Positions 1 to 9,538 are shown, counted from the stretch's first letter. The stretch is DNA of 64,000 nt from Rhodoglobus sp. (GCA_025463515.1 JAODAQ010000004.1:1-64000); one strand, 5' to 3'. Numbers and translations: made by a program. Notes: generated from the letters alone by a model not told the origin.

Positions 1-121
1 GATTTCCATGACTTCGGTCGAGAGGCTCCCAGCTAGACTACTGGGTTGATAGGCAGGATGTGGAAGTGCGGACTAAAGACGCATGGAGCTGACCTGTACT
101 AATAAGCCGATAAATTGATAA
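1..121 (+). rRNA. rrl: 23S ribosomal RNA, 3' end (partial)
   Basis: The first 110 or so bases carry the conserved 3' end of bacterial 23S rRNA, including the GACTAAAGACGCATGGAGCTG-like stretch and the CTGTACTAATAAGCCGA segment just before the mature 3' end. The gene starts outside the window. The 3' boundary is set by analogy with other 23S genes, which end about 14 nt after that segment, so it is good to roughly 10 nt. Confidence 0.93.
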
Positions 122-258
122 CACTTCCACCCCTTGAGGGTGAATGAGAAGATGTCCTCGCGTCCACTTTGTGGTTCCCGATTTACGGTCGGGAACTACG
201 CCAGACTCAGCGTCTAATAAACGCAGCGATCTGGCTGTTTCGATACATAAATCAATAG
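122..258 (+). other. 23S-5S internal transcribed spacer
   Basis: This stretch has no gene. It holds a clear hairpin, GTTCCCGA (174-181) pairing with TCGGGAAC (189-196), and a weaker stem around 203-236. Such stems in rRNA spacers commonly serve RNase III-type processing of the precursor; that role is inferred here. Confidence 0.7.
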
Positions 259-379
259 TGTTTCGGCGGCCATAGCGAGAGGGAAACGCCCGGTTACATT
301 CCGAACCCGGAAGCTAAGACTCTCTGCGCCGATGGTACTGCAAGGGTGACCTTGTGGGAGAGTAGGACACCGCCGGACT
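259..379 (+). rRNA. rrf: 5S ribosomal RNA
   Basis: The roughly 120-nt length, the CGGCGG/CCGCCG terminal helix (264-269 with 370-375), the CCGAACCCGGAAGCTAAG core and the CGCCGATGGTACTGC segment are diagnostic of actinobacterial 5S rRNA. It lies 137 nt after the 23S gene as the last gene of the rRNA operon and is followed directly by a strong hairpin terminator. End positions are approximate to 2-3 nt. Confidence 0.95.
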
Positions 380-390
380 TCTTTGTAAAG

Positions 391-421
391 TGGCCGCCCC
401 GTTTATCGGGGCGGCCATTTT
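391..421 (+). terminator. rRNA operon intrinsic terminator
   Basis: An 11-bp perfect GC-rich stem, TGGCCGCCCCG with CGGGGCGGCCA, closes a 5-nt loop (TTTAT) and is followed by TTTT. It sits 12 nt after 5S rRNA and ends the operon before the next gene at 461. Confidence 0.93.
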
Positions 422-460
422 GCGTTAAGTCATGTTTGATCTGCATTTTAGGAGAACGCG

Positions 461-1516
461 ATGAGCGACACCCCGCGGAACGAGGGCCGTAGGCCCACTG
501 GCGGACGCCCCGGCTCCGGTCGTCCTGGCGCGGGCAAGCCCGCCTCCGGGAAGCCGGCCGAAGGACGCCCGTACCGGGGCAAGCCCGGCGACGGCAAGCC
601 TGCGCGCGGTGGCGACGGCAAGCCGAGGGCCTCCGATTCGAAGCCCGCCTGGAAGAAGGACAAGCCCGACGAGAAGCGGCTCTGGACCAAGGGCGGTGCT
701 CCGGCACGCGGCGACAGCTCCGCACGGGAGCGCGAGACCCCCGAGGACCGCGATCCGTTCGGGATCCGATCGGTGCGAGCGTTCCACGAGGCGCCCGAGG
801 TGCCGGATGACGTCACGCCCAAGCAGCTCGACCGGGTGGCGCTCAACGAGCTCAAGACGCTGAGCAAGGAGAACGCCGAGGGCGTTGCCAAGCACCTGGT
901 GATGGCAGCCCGGCTCATCGAGACCGACCCCGAGCTCGCGCACCAGCACGCCATCTCGGCCGCACGTCGTGCCGGCCGTATCGGTGTCGTGCGCGAGACG
1001 CTCGCGATCACCGCCTATGCGATCGAGGACTACGCGCTTGCTCTTCGCGAGCTTCGCACGTACCGACGCATCACCGGCCGCGACGACCAGCTGCCGATGA
1101 TGGTCGACAGTGAGCGCGGACTGGGGCGCCCTGAGAAGGCGCTCGAGCTCGGTCGCTCCGTGCCGCGCTCGTCGCTGAGCGTGCCCGTCCAGGTTGAGCT
1201 CGCGATCGCGATGTCCGGTGCGCGGCTCGACCTCGGCAACGCTGAGGCCGCACTCAACGAGCTGCAGATCCCACAGCTCGACCCCGAGACGGCGTTCTCC
1301 TACAGCCCTGGCCTATTCGACGCCTACGCCGCAGTGCTCGAGGAGCTCGGCCGCAACGAGGAGGCCGAGGAGTGGTACGCGCGGGCGGAGGTTGCTTCCG
1401 ACGCTCTGGACGCCGATGACGGCGATGACGAGGTGATCGAGGTCATCGAGGAGGAGTTCGACGAGCCGGAGTCTGTTGAGGATTTACCCGCAGAGGAAGA
1501 GCCCGATGAGCGGTAG
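461..1516 (+). CDS. TPR-like protein, Rv1691-type
   Basis: A 351-residue protein with no clear enzymatic motif. Residues 1-105 are low complexity, rich in Gly, Arg, Pro and Lys with repeated GRP/GKP units, and strongly basic. Residues 115-305 look all-helical, with Ala/Leu/Glu periodicity typical of degenerate tetratricopeptide repeats. The last 40 residues are very acidic (DDGDDEVIEVIEEE region). The ATG at 461 has a good ribosome site (AGGAG). It is first in the block that corresponds to M. tuberculosis Rv1691-Rv1701, where Rv1691 is also a TPR-like protein. The role is unknown; the basic tail and the position after the rRNA operon would fit RNA or ribosome binding, but that is a guess. Confidence 0.8.
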   Translation: MSDTPRNEGRRPTGGRPGSGRPGAGKPASGKPAEGRPYRGKPGDGKPARGGDGKPRASDSKPAWKKDKPDEKRLWTKGGAPARGDSSARERETPEDRDPFGIRSVRAFHEAPEVPDDVTPKQLDRVALNELKTLSKENAEGVAKHLVMAARLIETDPELAHQHAISAARRAGRIGVVRETLAITAYAIEDYALALRELRTYRRITGRDDQLPMMVDSERGLGRPEKALELGRSVPRSSLSVPVQVELAIAMSGARLDLGNAEAALNELQIPQLDPETAFSYSPGLFDAYAAVLEELGRNEEAEEWYARAEVASDALDADDGDDEVIEVIEEEFDEPESVEDLPAEEEPDER

Positions 1517-2510
1517 GACGCCGCTTGATGGTGTGCTCCTCGTGCTCGCCGACCTTGATGGTGTGGTCTACAAAGGCCCCGGTGCCATCCCATATGCCGT
1601 TGAGAGCATAAACGCGATCGACAGCTCGGTGCGCGTTGCGTACCTCACCAACAATGCATCGCGCACGGATGCCGCAGTCGCCGACCACCTCACCGAGCTG
1701 GGTCTCCACGCATCCCCGCGCGACATCGTGACGTCCCCGCAGGCGGCGGTCACGCTGCTCAAGGACATCGTCCCGGAGGGCTCCACGATCCTGGTGGTGG
1801 GAGGCGATGGTCTCGTGGACGAGATCACGAAGGCGGGCTACACGGTTACGCGGTCGGCGCTCGACGCGCCCGCGGCCGTGATGCAGGGGTTCGCGCCGGA
1901 CGTCGGCTGGGTGCACCTCGCCGAGGCGGCGTTCGCCCTCAACGGCGAGGGCACCACCGGCGACCTGCCGTGGATCGCCACGAACACCGACTGGACGATC
2001 CCGCAGGCCCGGGGAACCGCACCGGGGAACGGGACTCTGGTCTCGGCCGTCCACACCGCTATCGGCAGGCTGCCGATCGTCGCAGGCAAGCCCGAGGTCG
2101 CGATCTACCGCGAGGCCATGACCAGGTTCGGCACCGAGGCCGCACTCATGATCGGGGATCGCCTCGACACCGACATCCTGGGTGCGAATCGGGCGGGCAT
2201 CCAGTCGGTACTCGTGCTCACGGGCATCGACCAGGCCAAGCAGGTCCTCGGAGCTGTTCCGCAGGAGCGGCCGACCTACATCGTCGACGACCTGCGCCAG
2301 CTGCACGAGCCCTACCCTGAGACCGTCGTGACGGAGGCGCCGGGCGTGACTCGGACGACCGTCGGCGGGGCGACAGTCCGCCGCGAGGGTGCAACCCTCA
2401 CGGTCGAGAGCGGCTCGGGAATCGACCTGCTGCGCGCCGGTGCCGCCGCGATCTGGAACTCGGGCGCCGCCATCTACGCGCTCGACGTGCCCGCCGAACT
2501 ATATTCGTGA
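1506..2510 (+). CDS. HAD-IIA family phosphatase (NagD-like)
   Basis: A 334-residue hydrolase of the haloacid dehalogenase superfamily, subclass IIA, which dephosphorylates small sugar or nucleotide phosphates in the cytoplasm. Motif I is DLDGVVY with nucleophile Asp16 and Asp18. The cap domain follows, then the IGDRLDTDILGA motif that binds magnesium. A non-catalytic tail of about 60 residues follows the core. The start at 1506 is chosen because the phosphatase alignment begins there and it overlaps the upstream gene by 11 nt, as in translational coupling. It corresponds to Rv1692, described as a glycerol-3-phosphate phosphatase in M. tuberculosis; substrate here is inferred only. Confidence 0.9.
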   Translation: MSGRTPLDGVLLVLADLDGVVYKGPGAIPYAVESINAIDSSVRVAYLTNNASRTDAAVADHLTELGLHASPRDIVTSPQAAVTLLKDIVPEGSTILVVGGDGLVDEITKAGYTVTRSALDAPAAVMQGFAPDVGWVHLAEAAFALNGEGTTGDLPWIATNTDWTIPQARGTAPGNGTLVSAVHTAIGRLPIVAGKPEVAIYREAMTRFGTEAALMIGDRLDTDILGANRAGIQSVLVLTGIDQAKQVLGAVPQERPTYIVDDLRQLHEPYPETVVTEAPGVTRTTVGGATVRREGATLTVESGSGIDLLRAGAAAIWNSGAAIYALDVPAELYS

Positions 2511-2512
2511 GC

Positions 2513-2671
2513 ATGAGCGACACGTCACCGACAGAACCGACAACCGAGACGGATGCCCTCCTCTCTCGCCTGCTCGTGATCGAAGACCAGCCGCTCGAGT
2601 CGAGGGCAGCGGCGTTCACGCAGCTGCACGACGAGCTGCAGCACCGCCTGGAGGGCGGGGACACTGCCTGA
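2513..2671 (+). CDS. Small conserved protein, Rv1693-type (52 aa)
   Basis: A 52-residue reading frame beginning MSDTSPTEPT and ending LEGGDTA, starting 2 nt after the HAD stop codon. The C-terminal half is a predicted amphipathic helix (FTQLHDELQHRLEG). M. tuberculosis has a similarly tiny gene, Rv1693, in exactly this slot between the HAD phosphatase and tlyA, which is the main reason to believe it is translated. Its end overlaps the likely start of tlyA. Function is unknown; it may be a small partner of TlyA or only keep translation coupled. Confidence 0.75.
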   Translation: MSDTSPTEPTTETDALLSRLLVIEDQPLESRAAAFTQLHDELQHRLEGGDTA

Positions 2672-3470
2672 TCCTGGAGCGGAGTCGAGACTCGACGCGG
2701 CCCTCGCGCAGCGCGGTCTCGCTCGCTCGCGCACGCACGCCGCGAAGCTGATCGCCGACGGGCTCGTGACTGTCGACGGGGCCGCGGTGGTGAAGGCCTC
2801 CGCGACGGTGGGGGAGAAGCAGGTCATCGAGGTCGCGCCCTCCGACCACTTCGTCAGCCGGGCAGCGCACAAGCTCGTGGCGGCGCTGGACGGCTTCGGC
2901 GTCGATCCCGCCGGCAGGCTCGCGCTCGATGTCGGAGCGTCCACGGGAGGATTCACGCAGGTGCTGCTCGAGCGCGGTGCGCGCCGGGTGATCGCGACGG
3001 ATGTCGGCCACGGGCAGCTGGCGCCGAGCATCCGGAGCGACGCTCGTGTCACTGTCGTCGAGGGCTCGAACGCGCGCTACCTCACCGCCGCGACTCTGGC
3101 GGAGGAGAGCGAGACCGCTGAGGTGCCCACGCTCGTGGTCGCGGATCTCTCCTTCATCTCCCTGACGACGGTGCTGCCTGCGCTCGTCGCCACGGTGGGG
3201 CTCGAGGCCGACTTCGTGCTGCTGGTGAAGCCGCAGTTCGAGGTCGGGCGCACGGGCATCCGGGAGGGCATCGTCCGCGAAGCGGGCCTGCGCGACGACG
3301 CCGTCATGGGCGTGCTGTGGGCGGCGTGGGACCTGGCTCTGCCGACGGCGGGCGTCCTGCCCTCCCCAATCGCGGGAAACTCCGGGAACCGGGAGTATCT
3401 GGTCTGGTTGAGCGCACGTGTCGGTGGGAATCCGACAGAATGGACGAGGCAGGTTTCCGCGATCGTGTGA
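2664..3470 (+). CDS. tlyA: 16S/23S rRNA 2'-O-methyltransferase TlyA (probable CTG start)
   Basis: TlyA methylates the 2'-hydroxyl of 16S C1409 and 23S C1920 (E. coli numbering) and creates the capreomycin target. The protein has an N-terminal S4 RNA-binding domain (RLDAALAQRG...LIADGLVTVDG) followed by an FtsJ-like SAM methyltransferase domain with the DVGASTGGFTQVLL motif and an ADLSFISL segment. No ATG, GTG or TTG exists in frame between the stop at 2577 and the GTG at 2766, and starting at 2766 would delete most of the S4 domain. CTG 2664 lies 3 nt after a GGAGGGCGGGG stretch (2650-2660) and overlaps the upstream stop, so it is the best start. The family assignment is firm; the exact start is inferred. 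Confidence 0.85.
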   Translation: MPDPGAESRLDAALAQRGLARSRTHAAKLIADGLVTVDGAAVVKASATVGEKQVIEVAPSDHFVSRAAHKLVAALDGFGVDPAGRLALDVGASTGGFTQVLLERGARRVIATDVGHGQLAPSIRSDARVTVVEGSNARYLTAATLAEESETAEVPTLVVADLSFISLTTVLPALVATVGLEADFVLLVKPQFEVGRTGIREGIVREAGLRDDAVMGVLWAAWDLALPTAGVLPSPIAGNSGNREYLVWLSARVGGNPTEWTRQVSAIV

Positions 3471-3487
3471 AGAAGAGGTGTGACCCC

Positions 3488-4426
3488 GTGACATCCGAGC
3501 GTCGCGCCTCTGAACGGCACATTCTCATCGTCGCGCACACCGGTCGGCAGGACTCGCTCGAAGCCGCCATCACGGTGTGCCGGCAGCTCATCGCCGCGGG
3601 CCTGACTCCTGTGCTCTCGCAGGACGAGTACGCCCACATCATGGCCGAGGCCCACGACCTCCAGCCGATCGCGCTGCTCGGCGACACGGTGAAGATCGGC
3701 GACCTCGAGCTCGTGATCGTGCTCGGCGGCGACGGCACGATTCTGCGAGCGGCCGAGTTGGCGCGGGGCTGCAGCGCGCCCCTGCTGGGCGTGAACCTCG
3801 GGCACGTCGGCTTCCTCGCCGAGAGCGATCGCGAGGCGCTCACCGAGACCGTCACGCGAGCCCTCGCCCAGGACTACCTCGTCGAAGAGCGCATGACGCT
3901 CAACGTGCGGGTCAAGGTCGACGCGGAGGTCGTCTACGAGACCTGGGCGCTCAACGAGGCGACCGTCGAGAAGGCCAGCCGCGAGCGGATGCTCGAGGTC
4001 GTGATCGAGATCGACGGGCGCCCGCTCTCCTCCTTCGGGTGCGACGGCGTCGTGATGAGCACGCCGACGGGCTCCACTGCCTACTCGTTCTCGGCCGGCG
4101 GCCCCGTCGTGTGGCCAAGCCTCGATGCCCTCCTGCTCGTGCCGCTGAGCCCGCACGCGCTGTTCGGCCGCCCGCTCGTCGTGGGCCCCGACTCCGCGAT
4201 GGCCGTCGAGGTGCTCGACCGCACGCAGGGCACGGGCGTGCTCTGGTGCGACGGCCGTCGCACGCACGAGCTGCCGCGCGGCGCCCGGGTGGTCGTGCGC
4301 CGCTCGCCGATCCCGGTGCGGCTCGCGCGTCTGAGCCAGGGGCCGTTCACCGACCGCCTGGTCAACAAGTTCAACCTGCCGGTGCACGGCTGGCGCGGGC
4401 CCGCGGGCGAGGAGGGGCGCGCGTGA
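3488..4426 (+). CDS. nadK: NAD kinase
   Basis: Phosphorylates NAD to NADP using ATP or polyphosphate in the cytoplasm. The 312-residue protein has the GGDGTILRA motif at residues 80-88, the GVNLGHVGFL segment about 20 residues later and the TPTGSTAYSFSAGGP motif, all hallmarks of the family. GTG 3488 is preferred because an AGAAGAGG ribosome site lies just upstream and because longer in-frame starts would sit inside tlyA. It corresponds to Rv1695 and ends in a 4-nt GTGA overlap with recN. Confidence 0.95.
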   Translation: MTSERRASERHILIVAHTGRQDSLEAAITVCRQLIAAGLTPVLSQDEYAHIMAEAHDLQPIALLGDTVKIGDLELVIVLGGDGTILRAAELARGCSAPLLGVNLGHVGFLAESDREALTETVTRALAQDYLVEERMTLNVRVKVDAEVVYETWALNEATVEKASRERMLEVVIEIDGRPLSSFGCDGVVMSTPTGSTAYSFSAGGPVVWPSLDALLLVPLSPHALFGRPLVVGPDSAMAVEVLDRTQGTGVLWCDGRRTHELPRGARVVVRRSPIPVRLARLSQGPFTDRLVNKFNLPVHGWRGPAGEEGRA

Positions 4427-6120
4427 TCGAGGAGATCTGGATCCGCTCCCTCGGCGTCATCGGCGACGCCCGCCTCCCGCTCGGCCCCGGCTTCACCGCG
4501 ATCACCGGCGAGACCGGCGCGGGCAAGACCATGGTGGTCACCGCGCTGGGTCTGCTCCTGGGTGAGCGGTCGGATGCCGCGGTGATCCGCTCGGGCAGCA
4601 GCCAGGCCGTCGTGGAGGGCCGCTGGATCGTCGACCCCAACGGTGCCGTTGCCGAGCGCGCGCGGGACGCCGGGGGAGACCTCGACGGCGCCGAGCTGAT
4701 CCTCGCCCGGTCGGTCTCGACCGAGGGCCGCAGTCGCGCCATCATCGGCGGCCGCACGACCCCCGTGGGCGTCCTCAACGAGCTCGGCCAGCAGCTCGTG
4801 GTGGTGCACGGGCAGTCCGACCAGGTGCGCCTGCGGTCGGCATCCGCCCAGCGGGAGGCCCTCGACCGGTTCGCCGGCGCCGAGCTCTCGCGGTTGCTCG
4901 GCGACTACCAGGACGTCTACCGCGAGTGGCAGGCCCGGCAGGGCGAGCTCGATGTGCTCGTGGCCGAGCAGGATCGCCGGTCGCGTGAAGCCGAAGAACT
5001 GCGTGTCGCGATGGCGGAGATCGAGGAGGTCGCGCCCCTGCGCGGCGAGGACGTGGAGCTCGGCGAGCGCTCCGACCGGCTCACCAACCTCGAAGACCTC
5101 CGCGTGGCCGCGAGTCAGGCCCACGAGGCGATCTCGGCGCAGACCTCGGACGACGGTGCCGACGTGCTGACCCTCCTCGATGCGGCACGGCGCTCGCTGG
5201 AACGGGTGGTCGCGCACGACACGTCACTCGCACCGATGGTCGAGGGGCTGCAGAACGCCGTGATCCTGGCGACCGAGATATCCGGCCAGCTCTCCAGCTA
5301 CCTCGGCGACCTCGACACGGACGGCGGCCGCGAGCTCGAGGTCGTACAGGACCGCCGCTCGCAGCTCAGCCAGCTCGTGCGCAAGTACGGCACCGACCTC
5401 GACGAGGTCATCGACTACCTCGAGAGCGGCAGCGGCCGGCTCCTCGAGCTGGACAACGACGCTGACCGCATCTCGGGCCTCCGAGAGCAGGTCGACGCCG
5501 ACCGCGACCGGGTTATCGCGCTTGCCGAGCAGCTCAGCGGCGTGCGGCGTGCCGCTGCCGAGCGCCTGGGCGCGGGCGTCACGGCCGAGCTCGCCGCACT
5601 CGCAATGGCGAACTCGCGGCTCATCGTCGAGGTGCAGGACCGCCCGGAGTACTCGCTCAACGGCAAGGACCAGGTGTCGATCCTCCTGCAGCCGCACCAG
5701 GGCTCCGAGCCGCTGCCGCTCGCCAAGGGCGCGTCGGGCGGCGAGCTCTCGCGGGTGATGCTCGCGATCGAGGTCGTGATCTCCGCCAACGACCCGGTGC
5801 CGACGTTCATCTTCGACGAGGTCGACGCGGGCGTCGGCGGGGCGAGCGCGATCGAGATCGGTCGCAGGCTCGCGCAGTTGAGCCGCACCGCACAGGTCAT
5901 CGTCGTGACGCACCTCGCGCAGGTCGCGGCGTTCGCCACGAACCACCTCCGCGTGCTCAAAGACGACAGCGGCTACGTGACCGCGAGCAGCGTCGAGCAG
6001 CTGCACGGCGAGCAGCGCATCGTGGAGATGGCGCGCCTGCTCTCGGGGCTCTCCGACTCCGAGAGCGGCCTCGCGCACGCCCGCGAGCTGCTCGAGATGG
6101 CCCGCACCCGCGTCGACTGA
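4423..6120 (+). CDS. recN: DNA repair protein RecN
   Basis: An SMC-like ATPase that acts at double-strand breaks. The 565-residue protein has a Walker A (GETGAGKT, residues 29-36), a central coiled-coil stretch rich in Glu, Arg and Leu (about residues 150-370), an ABC signature GASGGELSRV and a Walker B PTFIFDEVDAGVGG near the C-terminus. It starts with GTG inside the last codons of nadK. It matches Rv1696. RecN is usually SOS-induced; no LexA box is evident here because the gene is embedded in an operon. Confidence 0.96.
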   Translation: MIEEIWIRSLGVIGDARLPLGPGFTAITGETGAGKTMVVTALGLLLGERSDAAVIRSGSSQAVVEGRWIVDPNGAVAERARDAGGDLDGAELILARSVSTEGRSRAIIGGRTTPVGVLNELGQQLVVVHGQSDQVRLRSASAQREALDRFAGAELSRLLGDYQDVYREWQARQGELDVLVAEQDRRSREAEELRVAMAEIEEVAPLRGEDVELGERSDRLTNLEDLRVAASQAHEAISAQTSDDGADVLTLLDAARRSLERVVAHDTSLAPMVEGLQNAVILATEISGQLSSYLGDLDTDGGRELEVVQDRRSQLSQLVRKYGTDLDEVIDYLESGSGRLLELDNDADRISGLREQVDADRDRVIALAEQLSGVRRAAAERLGAGVTAELAALAMANSRLIVEVQDRPEYSLNGKDQVSILLQPHQGSEPLPLAKGASGGELSRVMLAIEVVISANDPVPTFIFDEVDAGVGGASAIEIGRRLAQLSRTAQVIVVTHLAQVAAFATNHLRVLKDDSGYVTASSVEQLHGEQRIVEMARLLSGLSDSESGLAHARELLEMARTRVD

Positions 6121-6174
6121 CCCTGTTCGCCGCGGGCGCACCGCGCGTCACAGCGCGAGCCCGTCGCGGGGGCA

Positions 6175-6191
6175 TAAGATGAAACCCCGTG
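6175..6191 (+). promoter_or_regulatory. -10 element and likely leaderless start of pyrG
   Basis: TAAGAT at 6175-6180 is followed 8 nt later by the pyrG GTG at 6189. In actinobacteria a start of transcription 7-9 nt after the -10 box would fall on the start codon, giving a leaderless mRNA. No convincing -35 hexamer and no ribosome site are seen. Confidence 0.5.
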
Positions 6192-7886
6192 GTGGATAAA
6201 TCTGAGCAGCACGTGACCAAGCACATTTTCGTCACCGGGGGTGTTGTCTCCTCCCTCGGCAAGGGGCTCACGGCCGCCAGTCTGGGCAATCTGCTCACCG
6301 CGCGAGGCCTGCATGTCGTCATGCAGAAGCTCGACCCCTACCTCAACGTCGACCCGGGGACGATGAACCCGTTCCAGCACGGCGAGGTGTTCGTCACCGA
6401 TGACGGCGCCGAGACCGACCTCGACATCGGGCACTACGAGCGCTTCCTCGACATCAACCTCAACCAGGCCGCGAATGTCACGACCGGCCAGATCTACTCG
6501 ACGGTCATCGCGCGCGAGCGCCGCGGCGAATACCTGGGCGACACGGTGCAGGTCATCCCGCACATCACGGACGACATCAAGCGACGGATGCGCCTGCAGG
6601 CCCAGCCCGGCGCGAACGGCGAGCCGGCCCCCGACGTGATCATCACAGAGATCGGCGGCACGGTCGGCGACATCGAGAGCCAGCCGTTCATCGAGTCCGC
6701 GCGGCAGGTGCGCCACGAGCTCGGCCGAAAGAACGTGTTCTTCGTGCACGTCTCGCTCGTCCCGTTCATGAACGCCTCCGGCGAGCAGAAGACGAAGCCG
6801 ACGCAGCACTCCGTTGCCGCGCTGCGCTCGATCGGCATCCAGCCCGACGCCCTCGTGCTGCGCAGCGACCGCCCGGTCTCCGAGAGCAACAAGCGCAAGA
6901 TCGCGCTCATGTGCGACGTGGACGAGGCCGCAGTCGTCAACGCCGTCGACGTTCCCAGCATCTACGACATCCCCACGATGCTTCACGACCAGGGGCTCGA
7001 CGCGTACATCATCGAGCAGCTGGGGCTCGAGGCATCCGAGGTCAACTGGGACGGCTGGAGCGAGCTGCTCGCCACGGTGCACGACCCCAAGCACACCGTC
7101 ACGATCGGGCTGGTCGGCAAGTACATCGACCTGCCGGACGCGTACCTCTCGGTGACCGAGGCACTCAAGGCCGGCGGGTTCGCGAACCAGACCAAGGTCG
7201 CCATCCGCTGGGTGCCCTCCGACGAGTGCGACACCCCGGAGGGCGCGGCTCGCATGCTCAGCGACCTCGAGGGCATCGTCATCCCGGGCGGGTTCGGCGT
7301 GCGCGGCATCGAGGGCAAGCTCGGCGCGCTGCGGTTCGCCCGCGAGAACGGAATCCCGACGCTCGGCCTGTGCCTGGGCCTGCAGTGCATGGTCATCGAA
7401 TACGCGCGGGATGTCGCGGGCCTCAGCGGGGCGTCCTCCTCCGAGTTCGACCCCGACACGCAGTATCCCGTGATCGCGACCATGGCCGAGCAGGTCGACA
7501 TCATCGCCGGGGGAGACCTGGGCGGCACGATGCGCCTCGGCCTGTACGAGGCTGCGCTCGAGCCCGGCTCGATCGTCGCGGAGGTGTACGGCAGCGAGCG
7601 GATCGCGGAGCGCCACCGGCACCGCTACGAGGTCAACAACGCGTACCGCGAGCAGATCGCGGATGCCGGGCTGGTGTTCTCGGGCATCTCGCCCGACCGC
7701 ACCCTCGTCGAGTTCGTCGAGCTGCCCCGCGAGGTGCACCCGTACTACGTCGGCACGCAGGCGCACCCCGAGCTGCGCTCGCGCCCCAACAACGCGCACC
7801 CGCTGTTCCGCGGCCTGATCGCCGCCGCGCTCGACCGCCAGAACGCGACCCGCCTGTTCGAGGTGCCTGAGCCGACGGAAGTCTGA
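6189..7886 (+). CDS. pyrG: CTP synthase
   Basis: Makes CTP from UTP, ATP and glutamine. The 565-residue protein has the N-terminal amidoligase domain ([15 protein letters not shown], residues 16-30, and the [12 protein letters not shown]-type segment reading [13 protein letters not shown]) and a C-terminal class I glutamine amidotransferase domain with the nucleophile in GLCLGLQC and the catalytic His-Pro-Glu in QAHPEL. Two tandem GTG codons (6189, 6192) are both possible starts. The intergenic gap of 68 nt before it contains its own -10 box. It corresponds to Rv1699. Confidence 0.97.
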   Translation: MVDKSEQHVTKHIFVTGGVVSSLGKGLTAASLGNLLTARGLHVVMQKLDPYLNVDPGTMNPFQHGEVFVTDDGAETDLDIGHYERFLDINLNQAANVTTGQIYSTVIARERRGEYLGDTVQVIPHITDDIKRRMRLQAQPGANGEPAPDVIITEIGGTVGDIESQPFIESARQVRHELGRKNVFFVHVSLVPFMNASGEQKTKPTQHSVAALRSIGIQPDALVLRSDRPVSESNKRKIALMCDVDEAAVVNAVDVPSIYDIPTMLHDQGLDAYIIEQLGLEASEVNWDGWSELLATVHDPKHTVTIGLVGKYIDLPDAYLSVTEALKAGGFANQTKVAIRWVPSDECDTPEGAARMLSDLEGIVIPGGFGVRGIEGKLGALRFARENGIPTLGLCLGLQCMVIEYARDVAGLSGASSSEFDPDTQYPVIATMAEQVDIIAGGDLGGTMRLGLYEAALEPGSIVAEVYGSERIAERHRHRYEVNNAYREQIADAGLVFSGISPDRTLVEFVELPREVHPYYVGTQAHPELRSRPNNAHPLFRGLIAAALDRQNATRLFEVPEPTEV

Positions 7887-8509
7887 TGCCCGGATTGCAG
7901 GACGACGCCGTCACCCCGGAGATCGTCCGGAGCGACGTGGTGTTCGACGGCCGGGTGTGGGACATCCGCCGGGACACCTTCCTGCTCGAGGGCGAGAAGA
8001 TCACCCGCGAGTACATGGACCACACCGGTGCGGTCGCCATCCTCGCGCTCGACGAGCGGGAGCGCGTGCTGTTGATCAAGCAGTACCGGCACCCGGTCCG
8101 GATGCGCGACTGGGAGCTGCCAGCGGGCCTGCTCGACATCCACGGCGAGGCGCCCCTCCTGGCCGCGCAGCGCGAGCTCGCCGAGGAGGCCGACCTCGTC
8201 GCCGAGACCTGGGACCTGCTGACCGAGTTCATGACGAGCCCTGGCGGCAGCAACGAGGTGCTCCGCGTCTACCTGGCGCGAGGGGTGAGCGCCGCGCCCG
8301 AGGCTTTCGCGCGCACCGAGGAGGAGGCCGGCATCGAGCTGCGCTGGGTGCCGCTGGACGACGTGGTCGACGCGGTCCTCTCCCGCGACCTGCAGAACTC
8401 GATCCTCGCGATCGCTGCGCTGAGCGCTGCGGCCGGCCGAAGCAGAGGCTGGTCGACGCTGGGCGACCCGAACGCTCCGTGGCCGCGGCATCCCCTAGAA
8501 CGGCGATGA
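7886..8509 (+). CDS. NUDIX hydrolase, ADP-ribose pyrophosphatase type
   Basis: A 207-residue NUDIX enzyme likely to cleave ADP-ribose to AMP and ribose 5-phosphate. The NUDIX box reads [18 protein letters not shown], preserving the REL-EE core, preceded by the LPAGLLD segment typical of ADP-ribose pyrophosphatases. The ATG overlaps the pyrG stop by one base (TGATG) and the stop overlaps xerD by four. It matches Rv1700, an ADP-ribose pyrophosphatase in M. tuberculosis. Confidence 0.92.
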   Translation: MPGLQDDAVTPEIVRSDVVFDGRVWDIRRDTFLLEGEKITREYMDHTGAVAILALDERERVLLIKQYRHPVRMRDWELPAGLLDIHGEAPLLAAQRELAEEADLVAETWDLLTEFMTSPGGSNEVLRVYLARGVSAAPEAFARTEEEAGIELRWVPLDDVVDAVLSRDLQNSILAIAALSAAAGRSRGWSTLGDPNAPWPRHPLERR

Positions 8510-9423
8510 CCGACCAGGTCTCACTCACTGTCGCGGTCGACAGGTTCCTCCGCCATGTCGCGATCGAGCGCGGGCTCTCCGCCAACACGCTGCAGGCCTA
8601 CCGCCGCGACCTCGAGTCGTACTCCGAGTCACTCGCGGCACGCGGCATCCAGACGCCCGAAGGCATCGGGCCCGAGGATGTCGCGGCCTTCGCCCACGAC
8701 CTGCGCACCCGCCCCGACCGGCCGCTCGCGGCCTCGTCGATGGCGCGCATGCTGTCCACAGTCCGGGGCTTCCACAGGTTCCTCGTCGACGAGTCGCTCG
8801 TGACGGTCGATGCCGCGGCGGAGACCAAGCCGCCCAAGCTCGCGATGCGGCTACCGAAGGCGATCTCGATCGAGCAGATGGAGTCGGTGCTGAACGCGGT
8901 CGGCGGCGACGACCCGCAGTCGCTGCGGGACCGGGCGCTGCTCGAACTGCTCTACGCCACGGGCGCCCGGGTGTCTGAGGCCGTCGCCCTGAACGTCGAC
9001 GACCTCGTCGACGGCGACATCGTGCGCCTGTTCGGCAAGGGCAGCAAGCAGCGCATCGTGCCGGTCGGCAGCTTCGCCCGCGCGGCGATCGACGCGTACC
9101 TGGTCCGGGCGCGGCCGGGGTTCTCGGTGCGCGGCACGGCGACGCCAGCCCTGTTCCTCGGTGCGCGCGGGCAGCGGGTGTCTCGGCAGAACGCCTGGCT
9201 GATCATCCGGGCGGCCGCGGAGAAGGCGAAGCTCGGGCTCGAGATATCGCCGCACACGTTCCGCCACTCGTTCGCCACCCACCTGCTCGCGGGCGGTGCC
9301 GATGTGCGCGTCGTGCAGGAGCTGCTCGGGCACTCCTCGGTGGCGACCACGCAGATCTACACGATGGTGACGGCCGACACGCTCCGCGACATGTACACGA
9401 CGGCGCACCCGCGCGCGCGGTAG
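8506..9423 (+). CDS. xerD: Site-specific tyrosine recombinase XerD
   Basis: Resolves chromosome dimers at dif together with XerC and FtsK. The 305-residue protein has an N-terminal SAM-like core-binding domain ([16 protein letters not shown]) and a catalytic domain with the Arg in [15 protein letters not shown] for the His-x-x-Arg pair and the nucleophile Tyr in TTQIYTMV. The ATG at 8506 overlaps the NUDIX stop (ATGA). It corresponds to Rv1701. This is the last gene of the first operon block; a 213-nt convergent intergenic region follows. Confidence 0.95.
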   Translation: MTDQVSLTVAVDRFLRHVAIERGLSANTLQAYRRDLESYSESLAARGIQTPEGIGPEDVAAFAHDLRTRPDRPLAASSMARMLSTVRGFHRFLVDESLVTVDAAAETKPPKLAMRLPKAISIEQMESVLNAVGGDDPQSLRDRALLELLYATGARVSEAVALNVDDLVDGDIVRLFGKGSKQRIVPVGSFARAAIDAYLVRARPGFSVRGTATPALFLGARGQRVSRQNAWLIIRAAAEKAKLGLEISPHTFRHSFATHLLAGGADVRVVQELLGHSSVATTQIYTMVTADTLRDMYTTAHPRAR

Positions 9424-9482
9424 AGAGTTGAGCCAGCCCGGCTCGGTACCCGGGCGGTGGAGTGCGGCTTACCTTCCGAGGG

Positions 9483-9538
9483 ACTAGCGGAACTAAGGAC
9501 CTCTATCGCAAAGGGGAAATGTCCTTAGTTCGGCTAGT
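9483..9538. repeat. 18-bp inverted repeat between convergent genes
   Basis: ACTAGC-G-GAACTAAGGAC (9483-9500) pairs with GTCCTTAGTTC-G-GCTAGT (9521-9538), so two perfect arms of 6 and 11 bp are separated by a single G/G mismatch around a 20-nt loop. It is followed by a degenerate CTAGTGG-type direct repeat (9533-9560). The rest of 9424-9636 shows no gene. It lies between xerD and a reverse MFS gene and could stop transcription from both sides, although neither side has a clear T-run. Confidence 0.75.

Noticed and set aside
2766-3470. TlyA starting at GTG 2766
   Set aside because: It would delete most of the S4 domain, although the preceding in-frame sequence matches that domain well.
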